Assembly (NCBI RefSeq): GCF_921293095.1
Contig: NC_060246.1
Span: forward strand, 87,603,030 to 87,667,029
Length of the DNA: 64,000 nucleotides
Direction of reading: 5' to 3'
Source of the DNA: Ischnura elegans
Taxonomy: Eukaryota > Arthropoda > Insecta > Odonata > Coenagrionidae
Shown here piece after piece: positions 24,654-33,528 of this stretch (its first letter is position 1; each line of letters opens with the position of its first letter). The notes below the pieces were generated by a model that did not search any database, was not told the origin of the DNA, and was given only the letters and a program-made list of their open reading frames with translations. Position numbers and translations under genes: made by a program.

Positions 24654-25134
24654 AGTATTATGTTATTGCCCTAGGAGGACGATGCATATGATGGAGTATA
24701 TCGTTCGCGAGCGACCGTTTTTGGTTTTGAAGGACTGGAAATCTGTTTTCGATCATGAATGACACACGACCGAATTCGTCCGGGAATGATTGACGACCAA
24801 AGTAGGTGAGAAATGGGCATTCTGGGGGAGTCATTGACCCCACTCATCCCACTCCCCCGTGACCTTGAACGTCTAGACTCTCCGCCCAACCCACCCCCAC
24901 AAAATCGACGAACTCGTCAAGGTTAAAGTGGGACGGGAGGTTCCGCCCAACCCACCCCCACGAAGTCGACGAACCAATCAAGGTTCAAGTGGTGTGGGGA
25001 ACCTACCATATATAAGCGAGTACAGGAGGATGCGAGCTCATTCATCGTCACCATGAACACCAGAACAGCCGCTCTGCAGAGACATCCCGAGGCTTGCTTT
25101 GAGAATACCGATCTCCTGATGGAGAGGCAGTCAG
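24654..25134. repeat. Polinton left terminal inverted repeat
   Basis: The inner 334 bp (24801-25134) match 41995-42328 inverted, at equal length and roughly 97% identity by eye. The outer ~147 bp pair only loosely with the ~190 outer bases of the right repeat (shared TTCAAAA, GGTCGCTC.CGA, GCATC and AGTATT blocks). Within the repeat a 61-bp unit occurs twice (from 24882 and 24943, both starting CCGCCCAACCCACCCCCAC). The inner part contains a TATA box and the first codons of an ORF. Confidence 0.93.
25009..25016 (+). promoter_or_regulatory. TATA box in left TIR
   Basis: TATATAAG lies 44 bp before the ATG at 25053 and is identical in the right TIR (complement, about 42113-42120). This leaves room for only a very short 5' UTR. 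Both TIRs therefore carry an inward-reading core promoter. Confidence 0.7.
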
Positions 25135-25163
25135 TACAATTGTATTGTGAATATTTCCTCTGA
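25053..25163 (+). pseudogene. truncated TIR copy of the 185-codon gene
   Basis: The ATG and first 27 codons (MNTRTAALQRHPEA...MERQS) match the start of the minus-strand gene at 41519-42076 in the right TIR. Identity stops where the TIR ends at 25134; the frame then reads 9 unrelated codons to a TGA. The left copy is the part captured in the inverted repeat and is probably non-functional, although it keeps promoter and start codon. A 36-residue peptide could be made. Confidence 0.75.
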
Positions 25164-25816
25164 AATATCAATTATCTATGTAACCACACATTGCTAAGGA
25201 TATGTAATAAATGTGAAGGGAGAGGTAAGCAACTGATGTATTAAAATAATACTGTCACCCTCACACATCTGCATAATATCATGTTCACAATAAATAAATC
25301 TAGAAACTTTTTACGATTAAGATATTTTTCCTAATTTCATCTAGTTATAAATTAATAAATTAATTAAAAAATGATGTGAGATGGAAGATATTTAATTGCC
25401 GTTTACGAAAAGTAAAAAATAAATTACATTTATATTCATATATAGAGTGGAAACAATTTAGTTCTTTTAATTCTGAAATTTTTCTGCCTCCTCATCAACA
25501 TTGCCTAGCCTTTATCTAGTCAACTGGGATAATTGATCACTCGACAAATTATGTTTTAGAAAGATATAAGAATGTACTTTAAGTCAATACATTACACATG
25601 ACGATAGTGTTGTAACTTATCACGAAAAATAAATTATAAAAATTATAAATGCACGAAAATTCTGAAATTTAAATTTTCCCGCGTTCAAATATATATCATG
25701 CATGGGTTGGTATCTCAGTCAGCGATTGAATGTAATATTAGCGGTTGGTACGTAAGGGGTAAGACGTATAGTGGGGGAAATGAGGAGAAGTTGGGTGTTG
25801 GCCTCTTTAAGATTCG
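25164..25816. other. Polinton non-coding stretch inside the left TIR
   Basis: AT-rich DNA with no supported gene, containing AATAAA-type signals that could end the short TIR transcript. It leads up to the first internal promoter. Confidence 0.5.
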
Positions 25817-25930
25817 TATAAATAGCCGTGCAGCATACGCTGGAATCACTTCACCTGGGCCTTCGGGCCCACCACCCTCCCCAAAGGGGGAGGACTGAGG
25901 ACTTCGTTGGAATCACCAGTTGCAGCTCGG
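25817..25930 (+). promoter_or_regulatory. TATA promoter and structured leader exon
   Basis: TATAAATAG at 25817-25825 is followed about 30 bp on by a probable start near AATCACTTCACC, then by a short leader ending at CAGCTCGG before the donor GTAAGTACC (GT at 25931). The leader can form GGGCC-TTCG-GGCCC (25857-25870, a UUCG tetraloop stem) and CCTCCCC-AAA-GGGGAGG (25876-25893). There is no ATG ORF in the leader, so it probably serves as a spliced 5' UTR. Confidence 0.55.
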
Positions 25931-26000
25931 GTAAGTACCTACTCTTCCTAATGAAGTACTGGTGGAACTTATCCGCCTATCTAGAGCTAAGCTCTCATAG

Positions 26001-26095
26001 CTATGCTCTTAAAGCTATGCTCTTAAAGCTATGCTCTTAAAGCTATGCTCTTAAAGCTATACTCATCAAGCTATGCTCATCAAGCATGTTACATA
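26001..26095. repeat. 14-bp tandem repeat
   Basis: About six copies of CTATGCTCTTAAAG, diverging at the end to CTATGCTCATCAAG, in the presumed intron after the first Polinton leader exon. Confidence 0.85.
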
Positions 26096-26549
26096 GCAAC
26101 CTATAGCTTAATAGGTTGAGAATAATGAACGGATCTATATGCTATGCTAGCTAAGTGAATGCTATAAAATACTTAACCTATACTCATAAAGGTTGACAAA
26201 ATATATACAGCTTGTATAGTTCAATCCCAGACTGTGTAGGGATAGCAGAAATGATTCCTTAACCTCCCCTTAACGTTGACCGATAATATCAACCATAGAA
26301 TAACTCGTATCTAGCCATGGTGTAGCCATGGTCTAGCCTAGGTCTAGGTCTAGGTCTAGGTCTAGGAATAATATAAAAATTTTTTTTTGAAAAATTTTTT
26401 TTTGAAATTTTGTTTTTTTTATTTTATTTTTTTTTATTATTTTTTTTTTTTGCATTTTTTATATTTTTCCAAATCCGAGGAGAAAATTTGAGGGTTACAT
26501 TGTTGATGAATAAGACACAAGAATCAATCACTTAAGTTATCTTTATTTT
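26096..26549. other. low-complexity Polinton spacer
   Basis: Contains a hexamer repeat GGTCTA (about 26329-26367) and then long T and A runs up to 26470. A minus-strand AATAAA (TTTATT at 26542-26547) just downstream of the next gene's stop is its likely polyadenylation signal. Confidence 0.6.
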
Positions 26550-26975
26550 TCAATTTTCAATTTTAATGATATTATCCACATCTAGGTAAATTGAAAATTT
26601 CTCTTCAAAGTAGTTGTATTCACTTATCTCCTTTTTTGTTAGTTTAAAGTCTTTTGGGAGGAAGAGCTTCCTCTTCCTCCCATCGAACAGAAAATGTGCC
26701 ACTAGTGCATCACCGTATTGCGTGTTTATGCTCTCTAAACTTTCCACCGGATATCTCATTTGTTTTACCAGCTTCTCCTTCTTCACACACAAATTTTCCT
26801 CCTGACATCTCATCAGCGATGCAAACACTGGCGAGATGACGGAGGATGATGATCCGGCAGTGGAGGCGGATGCTGCTGCTGCTCTGCTGCTACCCTTACG
26901 GGACGTCACGGTCGCGTAAGTCAGTTCATGTGAGGTACCAGCAGCAGTGGTGGTAGTCGTCGGTTTAGTATTCAT
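26550..26975 (-). CDS. hypothetical Polinton protein, 141 aa
   Basis: A complete minus-strand ORF with an ATG at 26975, preceded on its strand by a splice acceptor TTTATTTTATAG ending three bases before the ATG. The first ~50 residues are Thr/Ala/Ser-rich and disordered; the last ~70 form a compact part with the pattern YGDALVAHFLFDG, KRKLFLPKDF, then LTKKEISEYN. Similar 'G..iV...l.DG...FLPk.....EI..YN' segments occur in small proteins of arthropod mobile elements, but I cannot name the family. It is transcribed divergently from the PolB side. A role in DNA binding is only a guess. Confidence 0.6.
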   Translation of the reverse strand: MNTKPTTTTTAAGTSHELTYATVTSRKGSSRAAAASASTAGSSSSVISPVFASLMRCQEENLCVKKEKLVKQMRYPVESLESINTQYGDALVAHFLFDGRKRKLFLPKDFKLTKKEISEYNYFEEKFSIYLDVDNIIKIEN

Positions 26976-26980
26976 GGTCT

Positions 26981-27137
26981 ATAAAATAAAGCATAAGTTT
27001 GAATGTAATATTGTATCTCAGTAAGTATTTTTAAGAATTATCATATTATCATTTTTACTTGAAACTTGATGTATTGTCAATCTATTACATCTGTATGATT
27101 CTCATATGAATGATATTAATAATATTTTCTTACTTAC
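26981..27137 (-). promoter_or_regulatory. 5'-UTR intron of the 141-aa gene
   Basis: On the minus strand, donor GTAAGTAAG (GT at 27137) and acceptor TTTATTTTATAG (AG next to 26980) frame a ~157-bp intron, so the ATG lies just inside the second exon. A minus-strand TATATAAG at 27453-27460 could be the promoter, with the 92-bp repeats in the first exon. Confidence 0.45.
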
Positions 27138-27200
27138 AATTTAGAAGGCTGGAACTATGGATTGGATTGCAGGAATCAACTGCGGCAATGGTAGAAGTCA

Positions 27201-27425
27201 ACTGCAAGGTGTACGACGATGATGAGAACAATTGCAGGCTGGAAGTGCGGCGAAAGCAGGCTTGGAGTTGCGGTGACGACGGTCTAAGGCAAACTGCAAG
27301 GTGTACGACGATGATGAGAACAATTGCAGGCTGGAAGTGCGGCGAAAGCAGGCTTGGAGTTGCGGTGACGACGGTCTAAGGCAAACTGCAAGGTGTACCA
27401 CGACGGTGAGGACGACGGTAAGACG
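27201..27425. repeat. 92-bp tandem repeat
   Basis: Two full units starting ACTGCAAGGTGTACGACGATG at 27201 and 27293, and a third partial, diverged unit from 27385. The first two are almost identical, so this is a recent duplication. Open frames across it on both strands come from the repeat. Confidence 0.9.
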
Positions 27426-27454
27426 CTGTGATGCAACCTCGAAAAGGATCGTCT

Positions 27455-27522
27455 TATATACAAAATCTTCGGGCAACTCACACCACACTTCACCCTCATC
27501 CCACTCCCCTGTTCGCGGTAAG
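27455..27522 (+). promoter_or_regulatory. second internal TATA promoter with leader exon
   Basis: TATATACAA at 27455 is followed by a short CA/CT-rich leader and then two overlapping donors, GTAAGG (27518) and GTAAGT (27523). The complementary strand reads TATATAAG at the same place, so the box could act in both directions. Confidence 0.45.
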
Positions 27523-27554
27523 GTAAGTGCTATTTCATTTTTTATCTCAAGTCC

Positions 27555-28034
27555 GATTCTCCTTGGAGCGTGTGTTAACCTTTAAAGCGAAGCGTCCTCA
27601 GCCAGTTAGCCTTGAGCTTTTTCACATCACGTACACCTGCTCGACTCTCCTTGAATTATACTCGTCCTCAATTTCTCCTTGGAGATGTGTTAACCTTTCA
27701 AGCGAAGCGTCTGCAGCCAGTTAGCCTTGAGCTTTTTCACATCACGTACACCTGCTCGACTCTCCTTGAATTATACTCGTCCTCAATTTCTCCTTGGAGA
27801 TGTGTTAACCTTTCAAGCGAAGCGTCTGCAGCCAGTTAGCCTTGAGCTTTTTCACATCACGTACACCTGCTCGACTCTCCTTGAATTATACTCGTCCTCA
27901 TTTTCTCCTTGGACCGTGTGTTAACCTTTCAAGCAAAGCGTCCTCAGCCAGTTAGCCTTGAGCTTTTTCACATCATGTACACCTGCTCGACTCTCCTTGA
28001 ATTATACTCGTCCTCAATTTCTCCTTGGAGCATG
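27555..28034. repeat. 115-bp tandem repeat, four copies
   Basis: Units begin around TGTTAACCTTTCAAGCGAAG at 27573, 27688, 27803 and 27919 (periods 115, 115, 116). The two central copies are almost identical. The repeat falls in the presumed intron after the second leader exon; reading frames across it simply repeat and are not likely protein. Confidence 0.9.
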
Positions 28035-28305
28035 CATTCACTTTAGCTTTGAAAATTCCTTCTTTAAATTTATTATCATTTTCTCACGTCAGCCAACTGC
28101 TCCAGCGTTCATAGTCTGTTCACCTCAAGTTCACCTTCAAGCATGTCTTCGCTCCGAGCAAAGCGCCTCCACCCATTAGCCTTGAACTTTTCCCACATCA
28201 CGTTGCATACACCAGCCTCCTTGGAGAGCGAATCAAGTCTTAACTGGATGATGTACCCACACTCCATCTCTCCAGAAATTTTTATTTTTTAACATCGGAT
28301 GCGTT

Positions 28306-28519
28306 TATAAATACAGCAGCGTTTCCAAAGGAAAGTACAGTTCTGATTTTTAACGATTAGCGTGCAGATCATAGTTCTTCATCTCCTTGCTTCTCAAGAG
28401 AAACGTTGTTCTCTATGTTCACGCTACTTGTGTCACACATCAGTACCGCATTTTGTAGCAGAGTGCACCATTTTGCTTCTTGGTCCAGTACCTATTCTTC
28501 AGTCTCTTCGCACTACTTG
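28306..28519 (+). promoter_or_regulatory. third internal TATA promoter with leader exon
   Basis: TATAAATA at 28306-28313 sits upstream of an exon ending TACTTGAG before the donor GTAAGCAATT (GT at 28520). The next acceptors are at 28773 and 29131, the second just ahead of the PolB start. This is the best candidate promoter for the polymerase. Confidence 0.55.
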
Positions 28520-28799
28520 AGGTAAGCAATTATGAAGTCGTTACGTTTATTATGTATTCAACAAATTACAGACAGTATAATATATTTTGCAGAAATGAAA
28601 ACGAATTTTGCACTTCCTTTAAGCTGTAGCCAAATTTCACATAATATTCTCTTGATGAATAACATTAAATTGATCTTGAAATATTACTTAAATGTTCTTC
28701 CCATTCAGATATATATATTAATTGAGAAAGAAATAGTAAACACATTTTGATATGTTTTACTTTTCCATTGCAGTAAACTTAAAAAAGATCACATTTACA

Positions 28800-29084
28800 A
28801 TGAATACATTGTTTCATTTATGCTTGGAAAAAATATCGAAAGTTATTGTTAGACAATCATATAGTATCACAAACAATGAAGATACACAAGGATATGTTTT
28901 TCATAGAGTAGTACAGAACAATACAGATAATATCATTATGATTTTTTGCCAGTCTTTACCAAGACATATATTCAATCTAGTGACATATCATGTTATTTTG
29001 GAGGAAGAAGCATATTTATTCGAAATGGGTTTTGATTGTGACAATGATCGTTATGAACACAACCATCAATTTCCATATATTTAG
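28800..29084 (+). CDS. hypothetical Polinton protein, about 94 aa
   Basis: ORF starting at the ATG at 28800, 26 bases behind a splice acceptor TTTTCCATTGCAG (AG at 28772-28773). The frame is also open to an earlier ATG at 28752, but that one lies before the acceptor. The protein is mixed hydrophobic/acidic, with a C-terminal VLEEEAYLFEMGFDCDNDRY and several His; no family is recognised. It lies just upstream of PolB in the same orientation. Confidence 0.45.
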   Translation: MNTLFHLCLEKISKVIVRQSYSITNNEDTQGYVFHRVVQNNTDNIIMIFCQSLPRHIFNLVTYHVILEEEAYLFEMGFDCDNDRYEHNHQFPYI

Positions 29085-29170
29085 AAAGTTATACTCATCA
29101 GTTATAATATATAGCAATATTCTTATTTCAGGCTGTTTCACATTCAAACATACCTAAACGCAAACAAAAA

Positions 29171-31243
29171 ATGTCAACCAATCAAGAAATTTTTAATCAA
29201 TTTAATTCTGGTTTCTTCCATTCAATTGAGGAATTAATTCAAGCGCATAATGATATTCACAATAATGTAATATTTAATAATGATTCTATAGATGATAAAA
29301 TAACTTATCAAAATATGAAAAACTTAATAGATAATTTTAAAAACAGACAATATTGTAGAACTTGCGAAGAGTATTATTGCTTAAGTGATGAATTACCGCA
29401 CGATAACACAACCAACCATATACACAATCTTACTCAATCGTTAAACAATGAGGAAATTCTTAATTATTTTCAAGCTGGGGTCTATAATACGGAAGAAGAA
29501 ATTGAGTTTGCCTTAACACGCATAAATGAAAGAATAATTTTTGAAAACGATGTAATTAATGATTTGGAAACTTTCAGAAATTTAAAAGCTAGATTAGACA
29601 TTTTGAAAGGTCGACGATATTGTACTTATTGTGAAACCTTCTACAGCATTGATGAGGCTATGCCTCATGAGAACACCAATGAGCATAGGCATTATGTTAC
29701 AGTTCAACTTGGTAGAGGTTTTAATCAAATACAATCCGCAATTCGGTCCAGACTTAAAACGTTTTGGATAACACCAGAGCAAAATAGCAGTATAGATGTT
29801 ATTTCATTTCTAAACGATATTAAACAAAAATTATTTGAAAAACTTAACGAAGGAGTTATTGAAAACAATTCAATTAAATTTAATTTGGTGTTAATCTGTA
29901 AATTTCGTAAGAATGAAAAGGAAGAACTTGACACGGCATTTAAAACACCTAATACACGTGTTTTACTTATCGATATGATTGATGAAATAATAGATGAAGC
30001 GTTTTCCAAAATACTAAAGGAAAAATCTGAATTCCAAGCCAAAGGCTCTGGTTGGTCACTTTCTGAAGTGATTGGTTTGGAATTACGCATTAATAAATAT
30101 AATCCACTTCGCGGATCTACATATATTGAATTACCGGCTAAAATAAAAAATACTAAATCAGTTGTAAATGTAAAGAATAATGATCGTTATTGTTTTAAGT
30201 ATGCTATTTGGTCCAAAAACATTATAGATCATCCAAATCTTGTTTGGAATTACAATAATAATGAATTTCGAAACGCATATAATTGGGATTGTATCAAGTA
30301 TCCGGTTGATCCAAAGGACATCATCAAGTTTGAGAGGATGAATAATATTTCAATTAATCTCTTTGGTTTAGATGAAAAGAACAATGTGTATCCAATGAAA
30401 ATAGTTGATGAAGAATTAGATGATCATCGTGATTTGCTATACATCACAAACGATAAGACAGGACATTATTGCTGGGTTAAAAATTTCAATAAATTGATTA
30501 AATCGCAAATTACAAAACATCACCACAGTATAAGTATTTGCAAACGTTGCTTTATACATTTTAGGGATATGACAAAATTTATGGAACATAAAGCTCTCTG
30601 TAAGGGAACAGGTGTGCCTAGTAAAGTTATAGTGCCAGATGAAGAAAACAAAATTTTAAAATTTACAAATTTGAATCGTTTTTTTCGCATACCCTATGTA
30701 ATCTATGCAGACTTTGAATGTCTTTTAAAGGATGTTAGCACTTGTAATCCTTCACCAAAGGAATCCTTTACGAATGTTATTCAAACGCATGAACCATTTA
30801 GTTTCTGTTATATGTTAGTTACACCAGATGGTTGTCAAAAACCGATTTTATATCGAGGACCAAATGCAGCACGAGTATTCATTAACAGAATAAAAGACGA
30901 AGCAGTGAAAATTTATGAAATATATAAGAACACTATCCCAATAAATCCGCTGACTGAGGAAGAAGAAAGTATATTTCTTACCTCAGTGAATTGTCACATT
31001 TGTGAGAAAGAGTTAGGTAAAGATAGGGTCAAAGATCATGACCATTTGACAGGAAGGTATCGCGGTCCAGCACATAAACTATGTAACTTAAAGTATAAAA
31101 TGCCAGACTTTTTACCCATATTTATACACAATTTGTCAGCCTACGATGGTCATTTCATTGTACGTGAGCTAGCCTATGATGAGAGAGAAATATTTGTAAT
31201 ACCAAGCACTGAGGAAAAATACATTTCTTTTGCAAAAAAATAG
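29171..31243 (+). CDS. protein-primed DNA polymerase B, N-terminal part
   Basis: N-terminal 690 codons of the Polinton PolB; the ATG is 39 nt after an acceptor TTCTTATTTCAG (AG at 29130-29131). Residues ~1-175 hold two copies of a ~90-residue module, each ending in a zinc-finger-like Cys-x2-Cys...His-x5-His (YCRTCEEYY near 61, YCTYCETFY near 150). A further C2H2-like CKRCFIHF...HKALC lies near 457-480. The 3'-5' exonuclease follows: Exo I YADFEC (~512), a Cys/His cluster CHICEKEL..DHDHLTGRYRG (~607-630) like endonuclease VII-type fingers, and Exo II HNLSAYDGHF (~655). The frame ends in TAG right after an A7 run; the remainder of the polymerase continues in the +1 frame from about 31230. Exonuclease and polymerase therefore lie in separate frames here. 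Confidence 0.93.
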   Translation: MSTNQEIFNQFNSGFFHSIEELIQAHNDIHNNVIFNNDSIDDKITYQNMKNLIDNFKNRQYCRTCEEYYCLSDELPHDNTTNHIHNLTQSLNNEEILNYFQAGVYNTEEEIEFALTRINERIIFENDVINDLETFRNLKARLDILKGRRYCTYCETFYSIDEAMPHENTNEHRHYVTVQLGRGFNQIQSAIRSRLKTFWITPEQNSSIDVISFLNDIKQKLFEKLNEGVIENNSIKFNLVLICKFRKNEKEELDTAFKTPNTRVLLIDMIDEIIDEAFSKILKEKSEFQAKGSGWSLSEVIGLELRINKYNPLRGSTYIELPAKIKNTKSVVNVKNNDRYCFKYAIWSKNIIDHPNLVWNYNNNEFRNAYNWDCIKYPVDPKDIIKFERMNNISINLFGLDEKNNVYPMKIVDEELDDHRDLLYITNDKTGHYCWVKNFNKLIKSQITKHHHSISICKRCFIHFRDMTKFMEHKALCKGTGVPSKVIVPDEENKILKFTNLNRFFRIPYVIYADFECLLKDVSTCNPSPKESFTNVIQTHEPFSFCYMLVTPDGCQKPILYRGPNAARVFINRIKDEAVKIYEIYKNTIPINPLTEEEESIFLTSVNCHICEKELGKDRVKDHDHLTGRYRGPAHKLCNLKYKMPDFLPIFIHNLSAYDGHFIVRELAYDEREIFVIPSTEEKYISFAKK

Positions 31244-33101
31244 AAAAAAATTTAAAATTCGATTCGTTGATACGTTTCGATTTATGTCTGCATCATTAGC
31301 TACACTTGTATCTAACTTGAGAAAATTTAAATTCACAAATGAAATATTTGGTGATTTAGCTCATATAATTACGCGAAAAGGTGTATATCCATATGATTAC
31401 ACCAATTGTGTTGAGAGACTTGATGATTGTTTTCTACCGAGTAAAGAAAAATTTTATAACAGATTAACTGATGAATGTATATCAGACGATGATTACACAC
31501 ATGCATTGAATGTATGGTCTTCCTTTAAGTGTAAAACGCTAGGTGATTATAGTGATGTATACCTAAAAAGTGACGTAACTCTTCTTGCAGATGTCTTTGA
31601 AAACTTTAGAAACATATGTATTGACACATATAAACTTGATCCATCATGGTACTATACTACTCCAGGCTTAAGTTTCGACGCAATGCTAAAGTATACAGAC
31701 ATCGAATTGGAACTTTTAACTGATTATGATATGTTGTTAATGATTGAGAAAGGTATTCGAGGTGGAATATCACAGTGTTCTAAAAGATACTGCGAGGCTA
31801 ACAATAGGTATATGACTAATTTTAAATCTGATTGTGAATCTAATTATTTAATATACCTAGATGCTAATAACTTGTATGGATGGGCATTGTCAAGACCACT
31901 TCCTCACTCAAAGTTTAGGTGGTTAACTGACAAGGAAATAAATAATCTGATCGTTAAAAACATTCCAGATGATAGTCAAGTGGGATACATTTTAGAGGTT
32001 GATTTGTCATATCCAGATTCTCTTCATGATAATCATAATGATCTACCTCTTTGTCCGGAAAACAAAATTCCTCCCGGTGGAAAGCATAAAAAACTTTTAA
32101 CAACACTAGAAAATAAAACTAAATATATAATTCATTATGTAAACCTTAAGCAGGCTCTTTCCCTAGGCATGAAACTCCTTAAAGTACATCGAGTAATTGA
32201 ATTCAATCAATCACCGTGGTTAAAGTCATATATTGATCTAAATACTGAAAAAAGAAAATCAGCATCCAACGATTTTGACAGAGATTTTTACAAATTGCTT
32301 TCTAATGCAATATACGGGAAAATGATGGAAGATGTTAGAAAAAGAATTCGATTAGAATTAGTAACAAGCGAAAAAAGATTAGATAAACTAATATCAAAAT
32401 CTGAATTTTTGGATCGAACAATCTTTAGTAAGTCACTGGCAGCAGTTCACCTCAGAAGGACAAGCATTAAAATGAACAAACCAATTTCTACTGGATTTAG
32501 TGTATTAGAATTAAGTAAGACGTTGATGTATAATTTTCATTATCATGAAATGCTACCCAAATATGATAAAAACATCAAGTTATCTTACATGGATACTGAC
32601 AGCTTTATTTACGAAATAAAAACAGATGATGTATATAAAAATATACTAGAAAATTTAGAATCTTTCGATACGTCAAACTATTCCAAAGATCATCCTTGTT
32701 ACTCAATAATAAATAAAAAGGTGTTGGGGAAATTTAAAGATGAATGTGATGGAAATATTATGACTCATTTTATTGGTCTCAGAAGTAAACTTTATTCTTT
32801 CAAGGTTGACGGGAGTAAGGAGAAAAAGAAAGCTAAAGGTATAACAAAATGTGTAATAAATAAATGCTTATCTTTTAATGATTATTCAAAATGTTTATAC
32901 GAAAATTTGACAGAATTTCGAAAAATGAACGTAATTAGAAGTAGGAAACATAAGATATTTACATTAGAAATGAATAAAGTCGCTTTAAACCCATTTGATG
33001 ATAAAAGATACATCTGTGAGGATGGTATCAATACTCTTGCTTGGGGGCATTATAGAATTCCTCAAAAACGTACACATGATGAGGCGTTTGGTAACACTTG
33101 A
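31230..33101 (+). CDS. protein-primed DNA polymerase B, C-terminal part
   Basis: Second part of PolB, about 620 codons, opening in the frame that overlaps the end of the first part. It has no ATG of its own at the junction. It carries Exo III (VYLKSDVTLLADVFENF, Tyr-x3-Asp), the palm motif A YLDANNLYGW (~210), motif B YKLLSNAIYGK (~355), motif C YMDTDS (~453, with the Asp-Thr-Asp), and a KAKGITK lysine motif. All are as in protein-primed B polymerases. The catalytic residues are intact, so the only visible lesion in PolB is the junction. It would replicate the linear element from its termini. Confidence 0.93.
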   Translation: MQKNRKKFKIRFVDTFRFMSASLATLVSNLRKFKFTNEIFGDLAHIITRKGVYPYDYTNCVERLDDCFLPSKEKFYNRLTDECISDDDYTHALNVWSSFKCKTLGDYSDVYLKSDVTLLADVFENFRNICIDTYKLDPSWYYTTPGLSFDAMLKYTDIELELLTDYDMLLMIEKGIRGGISQCSKRYCEANNRYMTNFKSDCESNYLIYLDANNLYGWALSRPLPHSKFRWLTDKEINNLIVKNIPDDSQVGYILEVDLSYPDSLHDNHNDLPLCPENKIPPGGKHKKLLTTLENKTKYIIHYVNLKQALSLGMKLLKVHRVIEFNQSPWLKSYIDLNTEKRKSASNDFDRDFYKLLSNAIYGKMMEDVRKRIRLELVTSEKRLDKLISKSEFLDRTIFSKSLAAVHLRRTSIKMNKPISTGFSVLELSKTLMYNFHYHEMLPKYDKNIKLSYMDTDSFIYEIKTDDVYKNILENLESFDTSNYSKDHPCYSIINKKVLGKFKDECDGNIMTHFIGLRSKLYSFKVDGSKEKKKAKGITKCVINKCLSFNDYSKCLYENLTEFRKMNVIRSRKHKIFTLEMNKVALNPFDDKRYICEDGINTLAWGHYRIPQKRTHDEAFGNT

Positions 33102-33210
33102 AATTGATAGAACTAGTTTAAATATGATAAAAACATTTTTGTGTTACTTATAACATCATCATGTGTAATTTTTTTACTTTTTATTTTCAGTATTAACACA
33201 CACGCACACA

Positions 33211-33450
33211 ATGAATAGCAATAATCCAAAAACCTTGTATCACCTCTGCATCGAATATATTTGTAATAATATATTCGATGTAGCATATAAAAGGATAATG
33301 GAGAGTGACGAACCTATCGTGCGTCATCGCATTAAACCGAATGTTCAATGTCAAATTGAAACGGTAATGTGCGATGACGTATATCAGAGTTTACCAAACG
33401 AGGTATATTTCGATTTAGAGGACGTCGCTCTAAGAAATTTTCGATATTAA
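33211..33450 (+). CDS. small Polinton protein with BC-box-like motif, 79 aa
   Basis: Complete ORF, 20 nt after an acceptor TTTTTATTTTCAG (AG at 33189-33190). Residues 8-17, TLYHLCIEYI, fit the elongin-C-binding BC-box pattern (T/S/A/P)-L-x3-C-x3-(A/I/L/V); farther on, SLPNEVYFDLEDVAL is similar to the Leu-Pro part of SOCS or F-box-like tails. No catalytic motif is present. If real, it could recruit a cullin ubiquitin ligase. This rests on a short motif only; otherwise unknown. Confidence 0.6.
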   Translation: MNSNNPKTLYHLCIEYICNNIFDVAYKRIMESDEPIVRHRIKPNVQCQIETVMCDDVYQSLPNEVYFDLEDVALRNFRY

Positions 33451-33528
33451 TCAATATTTTGACTTTTTTTTTCTTCGTAAAAGTTTTATAAATGATAAAA
33501 AAGTAATAAAAAATTTCCAGTGTTAATC

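Noticed and set aside
27110-28179. Series of plus- and minus-strand ORFs over the 92-bp and 115-bp repeats
   Set aside because: They repeat with the DNA units, lack any domain, and lie in presumed introns between leader exons.
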